Shown piece after piece: positions 36,112 to 48,375 of a DNA stretch of 64,000 bases. This DNA is from Aspidiotus rigidus (Eukaryota; Arthropoda; Insecta; Hemiptera; Diaspididae): positions 4,565,001 to 4,629,000 of the forward strand of contig JAVHKY010000030.1 of assembly GCA_035079385.1 (NCBI GenBank). Reading direction: 5' to 3'. Under the pieces are notes generated by a model. It saw nothing but the letters and a program-made list of their open reading frames with translations. It was not told the origin of the DNA and ran no database searches. Within the stretch, counting starts at the first letter, position 1. Every line of letters starts with the position of its first letter. A program made the translations under genes and the position numbers.

Positions 36112-39100
36112 GTGAGTTTTTGTATTACGAAAATTAGATAAATAAATCCGACAGAGCCGTTGTGACCTGTATTTACAACGGTTGTAACGTACCGTATCAT
36201 CTCTGAATGAGAGGCTAACAATAGTAATTGTCGTAGAAAGGAGTCAAAGGACTTTGGTTATGATTTTATTCGAGTATTCGATTTCAAATAAAAATTCCTG
36301 GAAGATGGAAAAAAGGGCGCTGTATATGTTTAGAATTACTCAAAAGTAAGAAATTGATCGAAAACTTGAACTTAACGCATTTCTTTTTAAGAACAGGTTC
36401 TTTACGTTACGGAAAATCGCTCCTCCGTGAATTGAGAATTTTAATTTCTTGTATTGAAGATCGTCCTGTGTATTCAAGATTTTATCGTTGTATTTTCCTC
36501 TACCAAAATATGCGCGTGTTTATTTGCGAGTTGTTTGAGAAAAAAAAAAACTTAATATAATGGTCGCATGGTAATACTTTAAAAATCCGGCCTACTGACG
36601 GGGTCATTGAAAAACTCGTGTTCGAATGATTCATCAATTAATTTCACAAATGCGTAGAACATTTTTCATCATCCTTACTTCTGCCTTTTAGTCTGATTTC
36701 ACGAAACCAATTTCGTATCCTACAGCGCGTTTGATTTCCACTCAAAATTTAAAAAAATATCCGAAATTGACGAAAAAAAAAGAAAAAAAAATTGAGAAGA
36801 AAATGAAGAGAGAAAAAACTTTAGACTATCACTAAAAAAAAGAAAAAAGGCTTAAATTTTTGTTCTGTAGAAGAGCTCACTTATAAAATATGAAATCGAT
36901 GCTCATATGTGTAGATAGGTACTCGACTGAAATAACAAACTCAAGAAATTCTAATATATTTTGAAAGGAACCTTTCCGAGCCATCGTTTTGAAGTCTTTT
37001 CGTTGCGAAAATTCCTCGGTAATGTGTCGACCGAAAAATTGAAGAACCTTCTAACAACTTTTTGATTGGGTGCGCTTGCCCTCGTAAAGTTATACTTTTT
37101 CAAGTAGACTGGTGTATAAAACGGGAAGAAAAACGTTAAACAAGAAATCATCACTGGGAAATGCGCGTTTGAAATATTAACGAATTGAAAATTATTTTTA
37201 ATTACGTAGCCATTGAACGGATGAGGTAAGGTACATAAGAAAAAACTAAATGGTGAAACACAAAGCGGTCTTTTTTGTTATACTTGCACTAGCCTCGATG
37301 AGAATTTCGAAATGAATAATTAACTATTCTTGTAGGCGACCTACGAGTATTGTACTTGGAAGTGATAGGCCAGAAAGAGGCCAAGGTCCGACTGGTACAA
37401 CATCCTTTTGATGATAGACTAAATTCATGAAAAAAAAGAGTAACAATTCTGATGAGTTTTTCTTTTAGATACTTGAAAAGAATACAAAATTGAATGTACA
37501 AATATAGTATATACTTGAACATTCTCTTAGTCAGATGCATCGAACTCTATATATACATGAGTATACTCTTCTTGGAGGGCTGTTTCAGTTTCATCAACTG
37601 TCCGAAAGTCTATAATCTGACGGACGTAGTTTTCAACGAAAACTCTTGGAGTGGTTCTGAGTAAATTTCACGTAGGCTACGTGCAGAAGCTGATGCTGAT
37701 GTCCTCCCTTTTTCATTATCACAGTCTAATTCTTTTCTCAAGCCTTCACCTTCCAATCTTCAGATTATTCTTTCCAAAAAAATCTCCTTAGCTCTCTTTT
37801 CTCATTTATGTAGTCTTTGCATATATCTACTGCGTCTATTGTCTTTGTGTCACTTCTCCACTCCCACATCGTTACACGCTTACATACGAGTAAAATAACC
37901 ATATAATCCTGTTACCTACTCAATTATCGTCGCAAGTACTGAGAGTTTTCGTAATTGTAAAAAGAAAAAAATTTTATCGCAGTTCTAAATCTAAAACCTC
38001 AATCGATACAGGCTGATTGGGCATTAAAAACACTCGACTTCTTAGCCCTGTAGTCATTTTCTGTGATAAATACAAGTAAAGAAAACATGTTTTTGTTTTT
38101 CTTGTTTCGATTCCGAACGAGGACATTATTCGAATCTTAAAACTCGGTTATAAGTTTAGATACGGTCACGGAAAACTTTAATCTAGCTGTTTTTTATCCG
38201 ATTTGGACTCGATAAGAATTGTTTCAACTCCATTATCAACCCGTGACGTCTGCTTTAGAAATACGAAAATATATAAGACTGTAACTGTGTGTACGTGCCT
38301 GGCTTATATTCAACCTAAGCAGGAAAGAAGTGTATTGGGTTATTTATTGAGAATGGTGAGAACATGTTCGAGTAAACATGAAAATCAAAATTCTACGTGG
38401 GTAATCAGTAATGTATTTTGATAATTCGTGTGGAAACTTGAAAAACCTTATTTTTAGTGAACACAAAACTAGGCTCTCTCGATATAATGATGTGGGGTGG
38501 TTTGGGAATTGAGTCTGGATTGCAATTATGATTCAATGACGACGATTTTAAAAGTTCCATCTTTCGACAATCTTTTTCGAATGAACAGGGATGGTTTGAA
38601 GTAAAGTGCTTGTGATAGTTCGTCTATTCGAGTTTGTATCAACTCGTCTAATTTTTTGAGTGTCCTTCATTCCACACAACTACAAATACACTATTCCTCG
38701 GTTTGAATTGGAATTTCTCCCTTGTGCCACGTGGAACGAAAAAGTGTTCTTGACTACAATTAGACTTGAACCGCAAATGATGAAAATCTTTAAACTTTTT
38801 CTAGTTTTTTTTTCCCTTGTTATTACCGTAAAACGCAGATATAGTTCGTATCTCGATAGAGAAAAAGCAATAAGAGATTCTTACCTAAAGACTCATACCT
38901 CGTAAAACAGTGCCGCTATAATCTTAGCTATATACGTGCCGGAAATTACGAGAAAAAATTAGCTTAAAATGTATTTTCTTTTTAAAGAGTTTAATTTAGT
39001 TTTCTGAGTGTTTAAGAGGATTTTTTTCTTTTAGTTTTCTCTTCACCATGGTTATTGTAGCTTGACATTAATGTACTTAGGACAATTTACGCTCCTTACT

Positions 39101-39285
39101 TCCTTCCAGGATTATCCTTTGTCGTGGTAGCGTAAGATAGTATTGACCCTTCTTAGATGATTTTATCCTCAATTTCGTTTCGTTGTGGTTCATTTTGAGA
39201 GTTCTTGATAAGTAGAGTTTTTACTTGGCTAACAATGATTCAATTATAAAATATTTTAGCTAAATGAATGAAGACATGATTGAGA
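36112..39285. other. No recognised gene
   Basis: AT-rich, with A-runs at 36,540-36,550 and 36,770-36,850. Nothing coding is supported. Confidence 0.45.
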
Positions 39286-39289
39286 TCCT

Positions 39290-39975
39290 TTTTACCGTAT
39301 TTCAAATCTGCTCAAACCCCCCTCCTCCCGTTTTCGTAGTGAACGAAAACCTTTTGCTTGAAGAAAATAAATATTTTTCCTAGTTGATCAATTGCGTCTT
39401 GTTCGGAGAGGTCAATGTGCCTTGGTATCCATGTTGTGTTTGGGTGTTATAATTGAGTTTAGTGTGAAGTGTTGAGAATGCGTTGTATGATTAGGTTAGA
39501 GTTGAGGGAATGAAGTGAAGAGAAGGAGTCAGTGAGGAGAAGTAATTGGCCGTGCGGGGGAAGTTGGGGGAGATGGGAGAGCTAGGTAAGTATACCCATA
39601 AATTTCGTCGTAAATATGGAAGCTATCTTGGGGATGCGTTCTGAAAATATTTCCCTATCACTAAAGTATGCGTACGCTGCTTTATTATATGTTTTAGACC
39701 CGTCAGAGAGGTAGAGTGTGTGGTGAGGGTATTCTTGAAGTAATTTTGTGAAGTGTTGGGTATAAGCAGTTTTGTCGGATTTGGGAATTACTGTGAGATC
39801 GAGACATAATTTGGGGTGAGTGAGAGTTCAAGGGGGAGAGGTGGAATGTATGGGTTGGAGGAGATTTGCTATGAACGGTTTATTAAGAAGGTGATTGAAT
39901 TAGAGGCGAATATGTTTGGTGGGGGGTTGGTTGTTTTGAAGATTGACAAGCAGAGGACAAAAAATTGCGGTTACT
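39290..39975 (-). pseudogene. LINE remnant with RNase H domain (3' part)
   Basis: Minus-strand non-LTR element of the I/Jockey kind. 39,660-39,730 encodes LYLSDGSKTYNKAAYAY, the first RNase H block (TDGSK in active copies). 39,385-39,440 encodes TWIPRHIDLSEQDAIDQL, corresponding to the W-P-H...A-D block at the domain end. The key residues are altered (for example the terminal aspartate context) and stops lie between. It continues at 41,345-41,750, the two parts being separated by a composite insertion. Confidence 0.75.
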
Positions 39976-40434
39976 TTAACGGAGCTGAACGAGGGGCTGG
40001 TAGGAACCTACTTTACGGAGCAGATGGGATCTGAAAAATGTTAGAGTACCAGCTGTATGACGTCATCAAATTGTAACGTCACAGGCCCGTACTTTGGAGC
40101 TATATATGTAACACCGTCGCGTCGTAACTATGCTACTCGCAGAGAAAGTTTGCGGGCGTATATCATATTAGATAGTAGAACGGTTGATGTTATCATCATC
40201 CGCGCTACGACATGTCAATAGCACACAATCGAAACTGTTGAGTTTTTGTTGATTCAAAGTTCGCACTGCGCTGCAATCTCAGAAGTATTGTTGCATTTTG
40301 TAAGCTGTATTACGCTACAGACTTACATATATAATAGGAGGTAGACTTGGAAAAATTCCGACCTCCGAGCTGTATATGATAAGAGGGGTACTTAGAATAC
40401 CTTAGAAGGACAACGTCACTGTTCTATGTTGTTT
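39976..40434 (+). repeat. CRE/TATA family, left part of a composite insertion
   Basis: It starts GGAGCTGAACGAGGGGC and AGGAACCTACTTTACGG, then TATGACGTCATCAAATTG, AACGTCACAGG and TTGGAGCTATATATG. This is interrupted by unrelated sequence (about 40,110-40,330), then resumes with ATAATAGGAGG and GAGCTGTATATGATAAG. It closely matches 54,594-54,840. Confidence 0.65.
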
Positions 40435-40500
40435 CACCTGAAGATGACAACTATGTCGTCGAACGTCGTGCAGTATAAAATAAAGTGGATGTCTAAGCCA
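40435..40500 (+). mobile_element. PLE-type 3' tail
   Basis: CCTGAAGATGACAACTATG followed by GTCGTCGAACGTCG and then AATAAA fits the hairpin-plus-signal ending found at the 3' end of many PLEs. No coding sequence is attached. Confidence 0.45.
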
Positions 40501-40504
40501 ATTT

Positions 40505-40710
40505 AATGAAGGCATGATTGGGATCCTTTTTACCGTATTTCAAATCTCAAACCCCCCCTCCCCCCCGTTTTCGTAGTGAACGAAAACCTTTTGCTTGAAG
40601 AAAATAAATATTTTTTCCTAGTTGATCAATTGCGTCTTGTTCGGAGAGGTCAATGTGCCATGGTATCCATGCTGTGTTTGGGTGTTATAATTGAGTTTAG
40701 TGTGAAGTGT
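40505..40710 (-). repeat. Second copy of the LINE RNase H segment
   Basis: Near-identical to 39,290-39,478: same orientation, about 190 bp, few differences (for example CCTTGG versus CCATGG in the AATGTGCC-TGG phrase). It ends abruptly at about 40,710, where PLE sequence begins. Confidence 0.85.
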
Positions 40711-41235
40711 GATATCTTTTCATCCACGATTAAATTTCTCATCACCTTAAAAGCACGTTGTGAGTCTTGTGGTGTTTGAAGTGTTGCATGTCTGGTTCAT
40801 TGAAGGGGCTGAGTCAAGTGTTTGAAGCATATGAGATTGAGACCTAAGAAGTACTAACCATTTTATTATTGAGAGTTAGTTGGCACGTAGGCAAGTAACA
40901 ATAACGAAACTAGTCTCGAAATCACGCGGTATATTGTCAAACACTTGGAAAAGGAAGCTTTTGGAGGTCGCCTGAAAACAAAGCTTCAAAGGTTCGAAAA
41001 GAACATAAAAAAACAGAAAACTCAAAAAATACACGAAAAGAATATTATTAAAATCAAAAACTAAAAAGAACTAAAATACATTTGGATCAGAAATAACGGT
41101 CGAAAAGGAAAAGAGAGGGGCAATTTTAGAAAATTCGAGTCTAGTTTCGTTATTGTTACGTGCCTACGTGCCAACTAACTCTCAATTATGGTGTATGAAG
41201 CATTGCATAGCTAGTCACTCGAAGGGGCTATTTTT
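40711..41235 (-). mobile_element. PLE 5' fragment interrupted by a MITE
   Basis: CTTTTCATCCACGATTAAAT and the following 100 bp match 56,617-56,720 within the second PLE copy. After the MITE, GTGTATGAAGCATTGCAT matches 56,725-56,742. It is a short, noncoding-quality relic. Confidence 0.7.
40870..41184. mobile_element. MITE with about 51-bp terminal inverted repeats
   Basis: The left end TGAGAGTTAGTTGGCACGTA is mirrored by the right end TACGTGCCAACTAACTCTCA. The repeat runs to about 51 bp with two mismatches. ATTAT flanks it on both sides (40,865-40,869 and 41,185-41,189), a likely 5-bp target duplication. It is 315 bp long and noncoding. I cannot assign the superfamily. Confidence 0.85.
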
Positions 41236-41345
41236 CATACCGACCACGGGGACTTGAAAAATTTTCGAGCTCCGAGCTTCGCCGGCCAGCTGTATGGCGG
41301 ACGTTTTTTCCGAAAAACCCCTGATAAAACAGGTTCCCTGTTGAA
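41236..41345 (+). repeat. CRE/TATA family, right terminal module
   Basis: GGGGACTTGAAAAATTTTCG, then a GCCGGCCAGCTGTATGGCGG block, then GATAAAACAGGTTCCCTGTT at about 41,325-41,345. Its end marks where LINE sequence resumes. Confidence 0.75.
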
Positions 41346-41750
41346 AAGTTGGAGGTTAGGGTGAGTCCACGAAAGTGGAGGAGGGGAGGTTCTTAGGTCT
41401 TTGCGCGTAGGCCAAGTTTCAGGCTGGTACGATAAGATCCAAGAGCAATCTTGAGAGAGATGGATGGGATCAAGTAAGGTGAAGACAGTTTTGTTGACTG
41501 ATTTATAATATTGAGGAACTATAGTCTAATTTTTAGCGGATTATGCTTTTGTATAGTTGGAGGAGTAACTTTTGGTTGCATCCTTTTAATGGGTGAGATA
41601 TGAATTTTAAAATGTTTGGAGGGCGTATACATTTGGCTTTGAGGGTTTTGATGTACGGGGGCCAAGTAAGTTTTTGGTCAAAATGTGGGCCGAGAGGTTT
41701 TTCGCAGCTTCATGATGGAATTTTGAAGTTTTGTAAGATGGGATTTTAAT
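41345..41750 (-). pseudogene. LINE remnant, reverse-transcriptase C-terminal part
   Basis: 5' continuation of the LINE at 39,290-39,975. Minus-strand blocks are FDQKLTWPPYIKTLKAKC, PPNILKFISHPLKGCNQKL and LLQLYKSII followed by KLDYSSSIL. These are the typical I/Jockey segment between the RT core and RNase H. It carries in-frame stops and is dead. Confidence 0.8.
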
Positions 41751-42195
41751 AGGAACCTTTTCTATGGGGTTTTTTTGAGAAATTTGCCGTGCGCCGTCTG
41801 GCGAAAAACTTGGAAAAATTCTGACTCCTATTGTATATGGCTAGGAGGATGAAATTTATTCAAGCCCCCTTCTATCATACTATAGCTCGAGAGTAGCATT
41901 TTTTCCAAGTCCCCCTCCTATTATAAATATAGCTCGGAGGTTAAAATTTCAACAGGAAACCTGTTCTATGGGGGTTTTTTTGAGAAATTTGCCGTGCGCC
42001 ATCCAACAAGAAACGTGGAAAAATTTCGACTCTCGAGCTATTGATATCCTTTCCTATCATATGTCCTCCGTGTGTGAAAAGATGTTGACTCCCGTTGTAT
42101 AGCTTGGAGAAGAAATTTTTTGAAGTCCCCTCTTCTATCATATATAGTTTTTCTAAGTCCCCCTAGAACAGGTTCTTTGCGTTCCTCGTTTTTTG
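41748..42195 (+). repeat. CRE/TATA family, two or more nested copies
   Basis: Two left modules (at 41,750 and 41,950) share TTCTATGGG, a T-run and GAAATTTGCCGTGCGCC. Several inverted CCTCCTATCATATATAGC-type phrases follow, and a right module TAGAACAGGTTCTTTGCG lies at 42,160. Confidence 0.7.
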
Positions 42196-44417
42196 GGTTT
42201 CTCTTTTCTATATTACTGAATATCTTTTTGAAGGAGAAACTCTGAATTCGTTGTTTGATATTCATGCAGTAATTGAATTGACGGTTTCCTGGAGGAGTCT
42301 GTGGGCTGTCTGGGGGTTAGCGGAACAGATGGAGATGTTGTAATCGTCGACAATGTTTGTATGGTTGTATCAGTTTTGGCGATTCGTTAAACTCAGAACA
42401 CGACGAATATATCGAAATATCGCGTCATTGATACTTCATTAAAATTATCAGTTTTTTTTTCGTTTCTCTCCTCCCCTCCCAACTCCTTGCAGAACTTGGA
42501 GAAGCACATCAACTCTTTTTAACAGTGGTAAAGTATTCAAGCCCTTGTTGAAGTCGCATCGTTAACTTTTTTCAACGCTGGCGAAGTACCCAAGGCATCG
42601 TTGAAAAGTTCGCCTCTGAAACAAAATTCGGACTCTGATACCTTTGACAACCGCGCTTGATTTAACGTTTTATCTTGTCGTTTAATTTTCACTCGAAAAC
42701 TATATAAAGTAAATTTAACTCGACGATAAATTTGAAGAATTCGTACAATGAATTTTGGAGAACGTACTCGGAAGACTGAATGATATGTGGCACTGCGGAA
42801 ACGCACCTATTCCTCGTAAAAGATTAATTTAAGCGAAAGAACCCTCTCATCTGATGCGGAATATTGCTTCCTTATACGTATAACGAGTGATAATAGCGAA
42901 ACTCACTCTATTATAAAAGTTTTACGCTGCGAGCCTGATAGCGTTGAGTAAGCTGCTCATAAAAAGCGCGAAAGTTCTTCCGAATAATTCGCGCTACCAC
43001 TAATCGTGAGGCAGAGTATATAATATACTGTATATAGATAAAGTACCCAAAACAGGCAGAATCAAAGTGTGTATTACGAGTAGAGAAATCGTGGTGTTTG
43101 TGTTTAGTCGTTAATATTAATAATTGTTGAATTCCTTTCGATAAACATTTTTCCGTGCGGGTATACTTAATATGAAGATTAATCGTTTCTACCGAAACGC
43201 GAGTTGTTATTCTATTTCAGTGCGACAGATAACAGGAAATTGATGAGAAACAAGGTTTCGAATCGAATCTATTTCACGTATTTATTATATTATCATACGC
43301 TCTCTCGTCTCTCTACGAGAACGTTTCCCTCTTCGAGCACACAGCGATAAAAGTTCGTGGAGAAAGAGGGACCTCGGAGAAATAATATAAGCCGAAGCCT
43401 ATAGTCTATGATGGAAATTTATCTATGGTGTAGTTCAAGGAAGTAAGAAAAGTTCTGTCGATTTACGCATCATGGTCGGGCGTCGGCGTCTTCGTTTTCC
43501 TTCTCGTAATATGGTTGGATTTTGTTTGTGGAAACACGACTATCACTACCTACGTCTATCGTAGAATATGACTTCCTATATTTTGGTTTTTACTCGGATT
43601 TTTGTCGACGTGATGAATTTAACCTGTCTAGCCTTCAGACATCTGCTTGTATGCTACTGCAAAATAGTAGATTACGTAGATTTTTTTTGAAACTGTCTTT
43701 TTTAATTTCAAGATTTTCTCGGGCAATTCAATTCCTGTAGGGATGTTTTTGCTATGTAGAATATGCAGAAGACGAACACTTGTATTTGTATGTCGAAAGT
43801 ATGCTCAAACTTTATGATCAGGGACACGGTGAATGACGAGGAAGGAGAAGGAGGGGGAAAGTCAAATTTTCCAAGTTGTCACTCATTCCTTTTCCTGGCT
43901 TCTATGCTGTTGGAATTTACTAACGGATTTTCGTTGTTTTTTTTTTCTCATCAGCTCGGTGGTGATTGAATTAGCCTACTGATCACCATTTTCGTACAGT
44001 TTCAAAACTCCAGCTTCTTAGTGCGTGTTTGTTGGGAGGGAGCTTGCTACACTTCTGACTTCGATCTAGCGAGCAAATAGAGAAAAGAAATGGGGTTTGT
44101 GGTTGAGATCCAAAGACGGGCCACTTAATCGTAAGTAAATTATAAGTGCTTGTCTCAAATCTTAGTTGGCTTGTCAAGAGGAACTTGATGCACCTGTGTT
44201 CCATACAATGTTCTTAATCATCTTAGTACGTCTTAGTGGTATCCACGGAATAAAATGCAGGGTGCGTATTCAAGAGTCTTAGACTTTGAGAGTTGAACTG
44301 ACGAGGTAAACGAGTCATCCATTTTACTCCTGTCTTCCTTATTTTTTTACCTCGATCGAGAGATGTGTAGCGTTTGAAGCCTGAAAAATGGCTTTTTGAC
44401 ATATTTCATGTTTTTTT
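42196..44417. other. No recognised gene
   Basis: AT-rich; open frames without known motifs. Confidence 0.45.
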
Positions 44418-44996
44418 CAGGGTGTCTACCGGTCAAGTAAGTCAAGTAAATCAAGTAAAAGTCAAGTATCTTCATTAACGGTCAAGTAAAAATGGGAAAG
44501 ATGACAAAAATGTTTTTCAAGTTCCTTCTCTATTATAAATAGCTCCAAAGTCCGGGACTGTGACATCACAATTTGATGACTTTATACGTTAACCTGTGAC
44601 GTCACAATCTGATGACGTCATCAGTTTTGTTCAAGTTCCTCTTCTATTATGTATAGCTACAAAGTCTGGGTTTGTGACTTCATAGATCAATTTTTTTAAA
44701 TTCCCTTCCTATTATATGTATACAGTTTCAAAGTCTGAAGTTCCTCTCCTATTATGTCTACCTACAAAGTCCGGGACTGTGACGTCACAATTTGATGACT
44801 TCACAGGTCACCCTTGTGACGTCACGATCTACATTTTTCAAATCCCACTTGCGCCATAAAACAGGTTTCCTGTCACCCCTCGTTTATCTTTGTTCAAGAA
44901 CTCGTGAGTTTTTTTTCCTTACTCGTTCGCTCGTTTACTTTCTAAGGTGAAGTAAATTTCAAGTATTTTCAGAATTTCCTTTCAGTAGACACCCTG
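44418..44996. mobile_element. hAT-type MITE carrying a CRE/TATA repeat
   Basis: The ends are CAGGGTGTCTACC and GTAGACACCCTG, a typical hAT-like TIR. Flanking T-runs (GTTTTTTT / TTTTTTTG) hide the exact 8-bp duplication. The left subterminal region has tandem TCAAGTAA motifs, and the right end has AAGTAAATTTCAAG. Confidence 0.75.
44505..44905 (-). repeat. CRE/TATA modular repeat inside the hAT MITE
   Basis: At least three TGACGTCA-type modules are followed, on the minus strand, by GGACTTTG(G/T)AG and TATA-like blocks. The minus-strand start is ACGAGGGGTGACAGGAAACC, as at 54.6 kb. Being inside the MITE, it arrived later. Confidence 0.8.
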
Positions 44997-45700
44997 TTTT
45001 TTGAAGTTGTCTGAATTGTAGCCCCTAATTCCGGAATTCGCGAGTCAAAACCACTCCCGCGAGTTGGCTCCCATCCACGAAACGGAACCCTAGATACGAT
45101 TCTGCAAATCTACGAGTTTCAGGAGAATCCTAGTCCCTAATTCCAAAATTTGCGAGTTTATACCACCCTCGCGAGTCACCTCCCACCCCCTAATAGTCCT
45201 TTTTACTGTATTCCTTCTCTTCCTTTATGATAACTTATGACATCATGAGCCGTGACACCGAGCCCCCTCCAACTATGACGTCATCAACCGTGATCCCGAG
45301 GAGGATTCTGAAATTTGCGAGTTCGATCCACCTTACCTCATCCTTGTAATCTATACGTGATTTAGTATGGGCTTTTATACTGCTGGTGTATCTTAAGCCT
45401 CGTTTCATGAACGCTAATAATAGGCCTAGTAGAGTTTATTATATTGAATAGCCTAGTATAGTGGAGGCTAAGGAGTGGCACCCTAATTCTGAAACCTGCA
45501 AGTATGACGTCATCAGCCGTGATCCGGAAGTCTAGTATAAAAGAGACTTGAGCAGTATTACCAACAAGCCTAGTATAATGGAGATTGTTCGAAGTGAGTG
45601 ATCCTGAGAATAGAAAAGAAAAGGGAAGAGAGAGTCCACATTGTGTTGACGACGTCACAAGCAGTCGTCGTGGATTGCTCTAATGTCACGAGCTGATGAC
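44997..45700 (+). repeat. CCCTAATTC-type repeats mixed with CRE motifs
   Basis: CCCTAATTC followed by TTTGCGAGT or TTCGCGAGT phrases occurs at about 45,025 and 45,133, with partial repeats near 45,305 and 45,480. TGACGTCA-type motifs follow (45,277; 45,504; 45,648; 45,695). CTAGTATAA phrases recall the TATACTAG module at 23 kb. Confidence 0.6.
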
Positions 45701-45959
45701 GTCACTAATGTTGATATCCATACGTGAGCTGGATAATTAAACTTACAGTTCAGCACGTCCGCGCCTATTATGAAGCCATGAACGGGTGCTAACGAGCGGA
45801 GCGAGTGTAAGCTTCTTGTAGGCTAGCTGGGTTATGATTTCATCCCGAAGCAGGCGTGCCCTTCAAATACGTGTATAAATGAGGTCACTTACTAGCAGAC
45901 ATGAAACATGATCTTTATGTATTTGTCTTTGCCAGTAAATTTCTCTTTTTTAGAATATT

Positions 45960-46090
45960 TTAACAGGGAAGCTGTTCTATGAGTTTTTTTTGAAAAATTT
46001 GCGTCCGCCGTCCGACGTCTGATAAGAAAAATTTTGCTTCTTTTCTTGAGCTATATACGATAGGAAGGATGTATTTAAACCTAATATGAA
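45960..46090 (+). repeat. CRE/TATA family, left module only
   Basis: TAACAGGGAAGCTGTTCTAT, a T-run, GCGTCCGCCGTCCGACG and GAGCTATATACGATAGGAAG. No right module is visible. Confidence 0.65.
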
Positions 46091-46114
46091 GGGTCTGTAG
46101 TCGACCATATTCAG

Positions 46115-46432
46115 TTGATGAAAAGTTCAGCAGTGCAATTAATGTACCTTAAAATTAAAAGTAATCGTAAAGTTGTGACACCAGAAGAGAATTTCTTCAG
46201 GATTGTTTCTTATTGCCTTGGATTCGACGTCGAGACCGTGCATACTCGCTTAGAACAACTAAGAAAGTCAAATTTTTCACAAATTTTTTCTTTACATTTC
46301 TTGCAAGCGGTAACTGTTGCTCTCTGGAGAGCATTCGCGGGAAGAAGGAAAAAAGTAGGGGAGTTTCGGTCTGAGTATTTTCCAATATTATTGAAGACAG
46401 TGACAAAGAATTGTTCGCAAAAATTGGCGTGA
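46115..46432 (+). other. Unrecognised 105-codon open frame
   Basis: Starts at ATG 46,115 and encodes a basic protein (middle: RIVSYCLGFDVETVHTRL; then LWRAFAGRRKK). It has no known motif, no clear promoter and no splice context. It may be chance or a lost element's frame. Confidence 0.2.
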
Positions 46433-47225
46433 AAATTTTATCCGTGGATAGATAATAAGTGAGATGCGCTAACCTTCGAAGCGTATCGTCATTTCCAATC
46501 CATTTGACGGTAAGACTTGTGTAGTTTAATATTCTGCGTTGTATTGTGTTGCGGAAATATACGCGCCTTTCGTACAGCGTAAATGTGCATTATTTTTCAT
46601 TCCATAGAATTCGAACGAGTTTGTTTAATTTGAACGTGTCAGCAGCATTTTCCAAGTTGGCTTTCTCTGTACGGTAGAACGCTCGCTCCCTTCGCTCGTT
46701 CTTTCTCTCACTTCTGGCACTCGACAAATAATAAAGTCCCTCTTCAGTAAAAAAAAAAAAAACGAAAAAGCAACATCACCGAAAATAGGCTACACAAATA
46801 GAGCGGAAAAGTGGTTCCAAAGAAAACGAGGTGACGAGGGTAGAAAATGCAGTAGTTGATACGTATCATTCAACAATTGTGTTTATTTTCGTGTAAGTAG
46901 TTACAGAAATGGAGATTTCAATTTTTTTGCTAGCGCAGAAAACGAGAAAGTGTCCGGCAGATGTTTATCTAGAAAGTACTATTACGCTGTAACCTTGTTA
47001 AAAAAATATTCATCTTCGGTAACGACTGCTTGCATCGGGGCAGCTGTGAATTGAGATGTAAAAAGTGAGCACGATACATGTTTAAGGACTTCCTTTCCTT
47101 CTTATGGTCTAGGCAAATTACGGCGATTTTGAAGAAAGAAAAAAAAAGTGGCCTAGCTGAGTTCTGATGGCTCAAAGTTGTGGAGAATGATGTTTGAAAC
47201 AACGTAAGAAGAATGCCACAAAAAT
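46433..47225. other. No recognised gene
   Basis: AT-rich, with an A-run at 46,749-46,761. Confidence 0.45.
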
Positions 47226-48375
47226 CTCGCTAAATTTGGATTTGAAACATTGCTTCAATATTAGCTGATGGAGGATTCCAAAAATCTCCATCTTTTTGAT
47301 CCTGACTTCAAGATTGCTAATGAAATGAATCTCCTTTTGGGGATCTTAGACACATAACTTATAAATCAGGAAGCAAACCTTCCAGTTCTGTATAACAGGT
47401 GGAGAGATAAAACCAAACAATTACTCAAAATAAATTCGCTTTCTGGTGCTGAATTACCAAGATGAAAAATTGTGCGAAACAATTGAGAAATTCTAGTTTG
47501 TTGAAAATCCAAAAGATTTGCAGCCACCATTCACTATAAATGAGCAAGAATGTGAACGTCTGTTTACAGAGACGCAGTCTTTGAAATGAAGAGGGTGGAT
47601 TGTCGTTTCACTATCCTTGAAAACAAATAAAATATGCCAGTTTGCTAGGTAACTCACAAGCACTCGGAAAGTGTATGAAGACTCTGACAAAGATGTAGAG
47701 GTACAAACGCAGAGCGAAGAAGACGAAGATGAGAATGCGTACACATCCATGTTGGCAAGTCTAGGTGATAATCTTGAGGAAATGGGGGATGAGAAAAAGA
47801 CTTTTTTCGCCATGTTCTGTGTAACAGGTCTCTTTTTGCACTGAAAAATTGTCCCCTGTGCAAGTGAGTGAATGTCAAACAAAGAGCGTAATATAGTAAC
47901 AAATCAAGAGATGCTGATACTCATATTCATGATCTCAATGTTTCATTGATACCTCAGAATGGTTCCACCCACTCTCAGGATCACTGGAAAATGATTGTGC
48001 ACATCATACGCGCGTGTTGTATTTAGAAATCAGTGTATCGATTAACATTGGTTAACATTGTCATGTGAAATATGTAGTATATGTGTGTGTATTTCTGTAT
48101 ATTCGATCATGTCATGGGCTAATTTCAGGATCTTAGGCTGGATGTTAAATACACTATCTGATAGGAAATTTAATGAGGAATAATTTTTGTCAGGTGTATT
48201 TCTTCTTTAAAATGTGAATTTAGCGAAATTTTTTACAGACAACTGATTTTTGGGTTGTTCAAAGCCTCATAAATGTAAAAGCTCCAAGGGGACAAAATGG
48301 AATTTGTGGTATGTTATTTCAGACACCATTCTCTACATCTTTCAGCAATCAGACCTTGGCCAGGCCACTTTGTTT
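47226..48375 (+). pseudogene. Decayed coding region of unknown origin
   Basis: Open pieces in shifting frames read like former protein: MEDSKNLHLFDPDFKIANE at 47,270-47,330, YNRWRDKTKQLLKINSLSG at 47,390-47,450, a PPFTINEQECERLF piece at 47,525-47,570, and an acidic stretch (EDSDKDVEVQTQSEEDED) at 47,677-47,735. Stops separate them. I do not recognise the family. The end at 48,341-48,371 holds the repeat that is interrupted at 9,753, so this may be an old mobile element. Confidence 0.35.
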
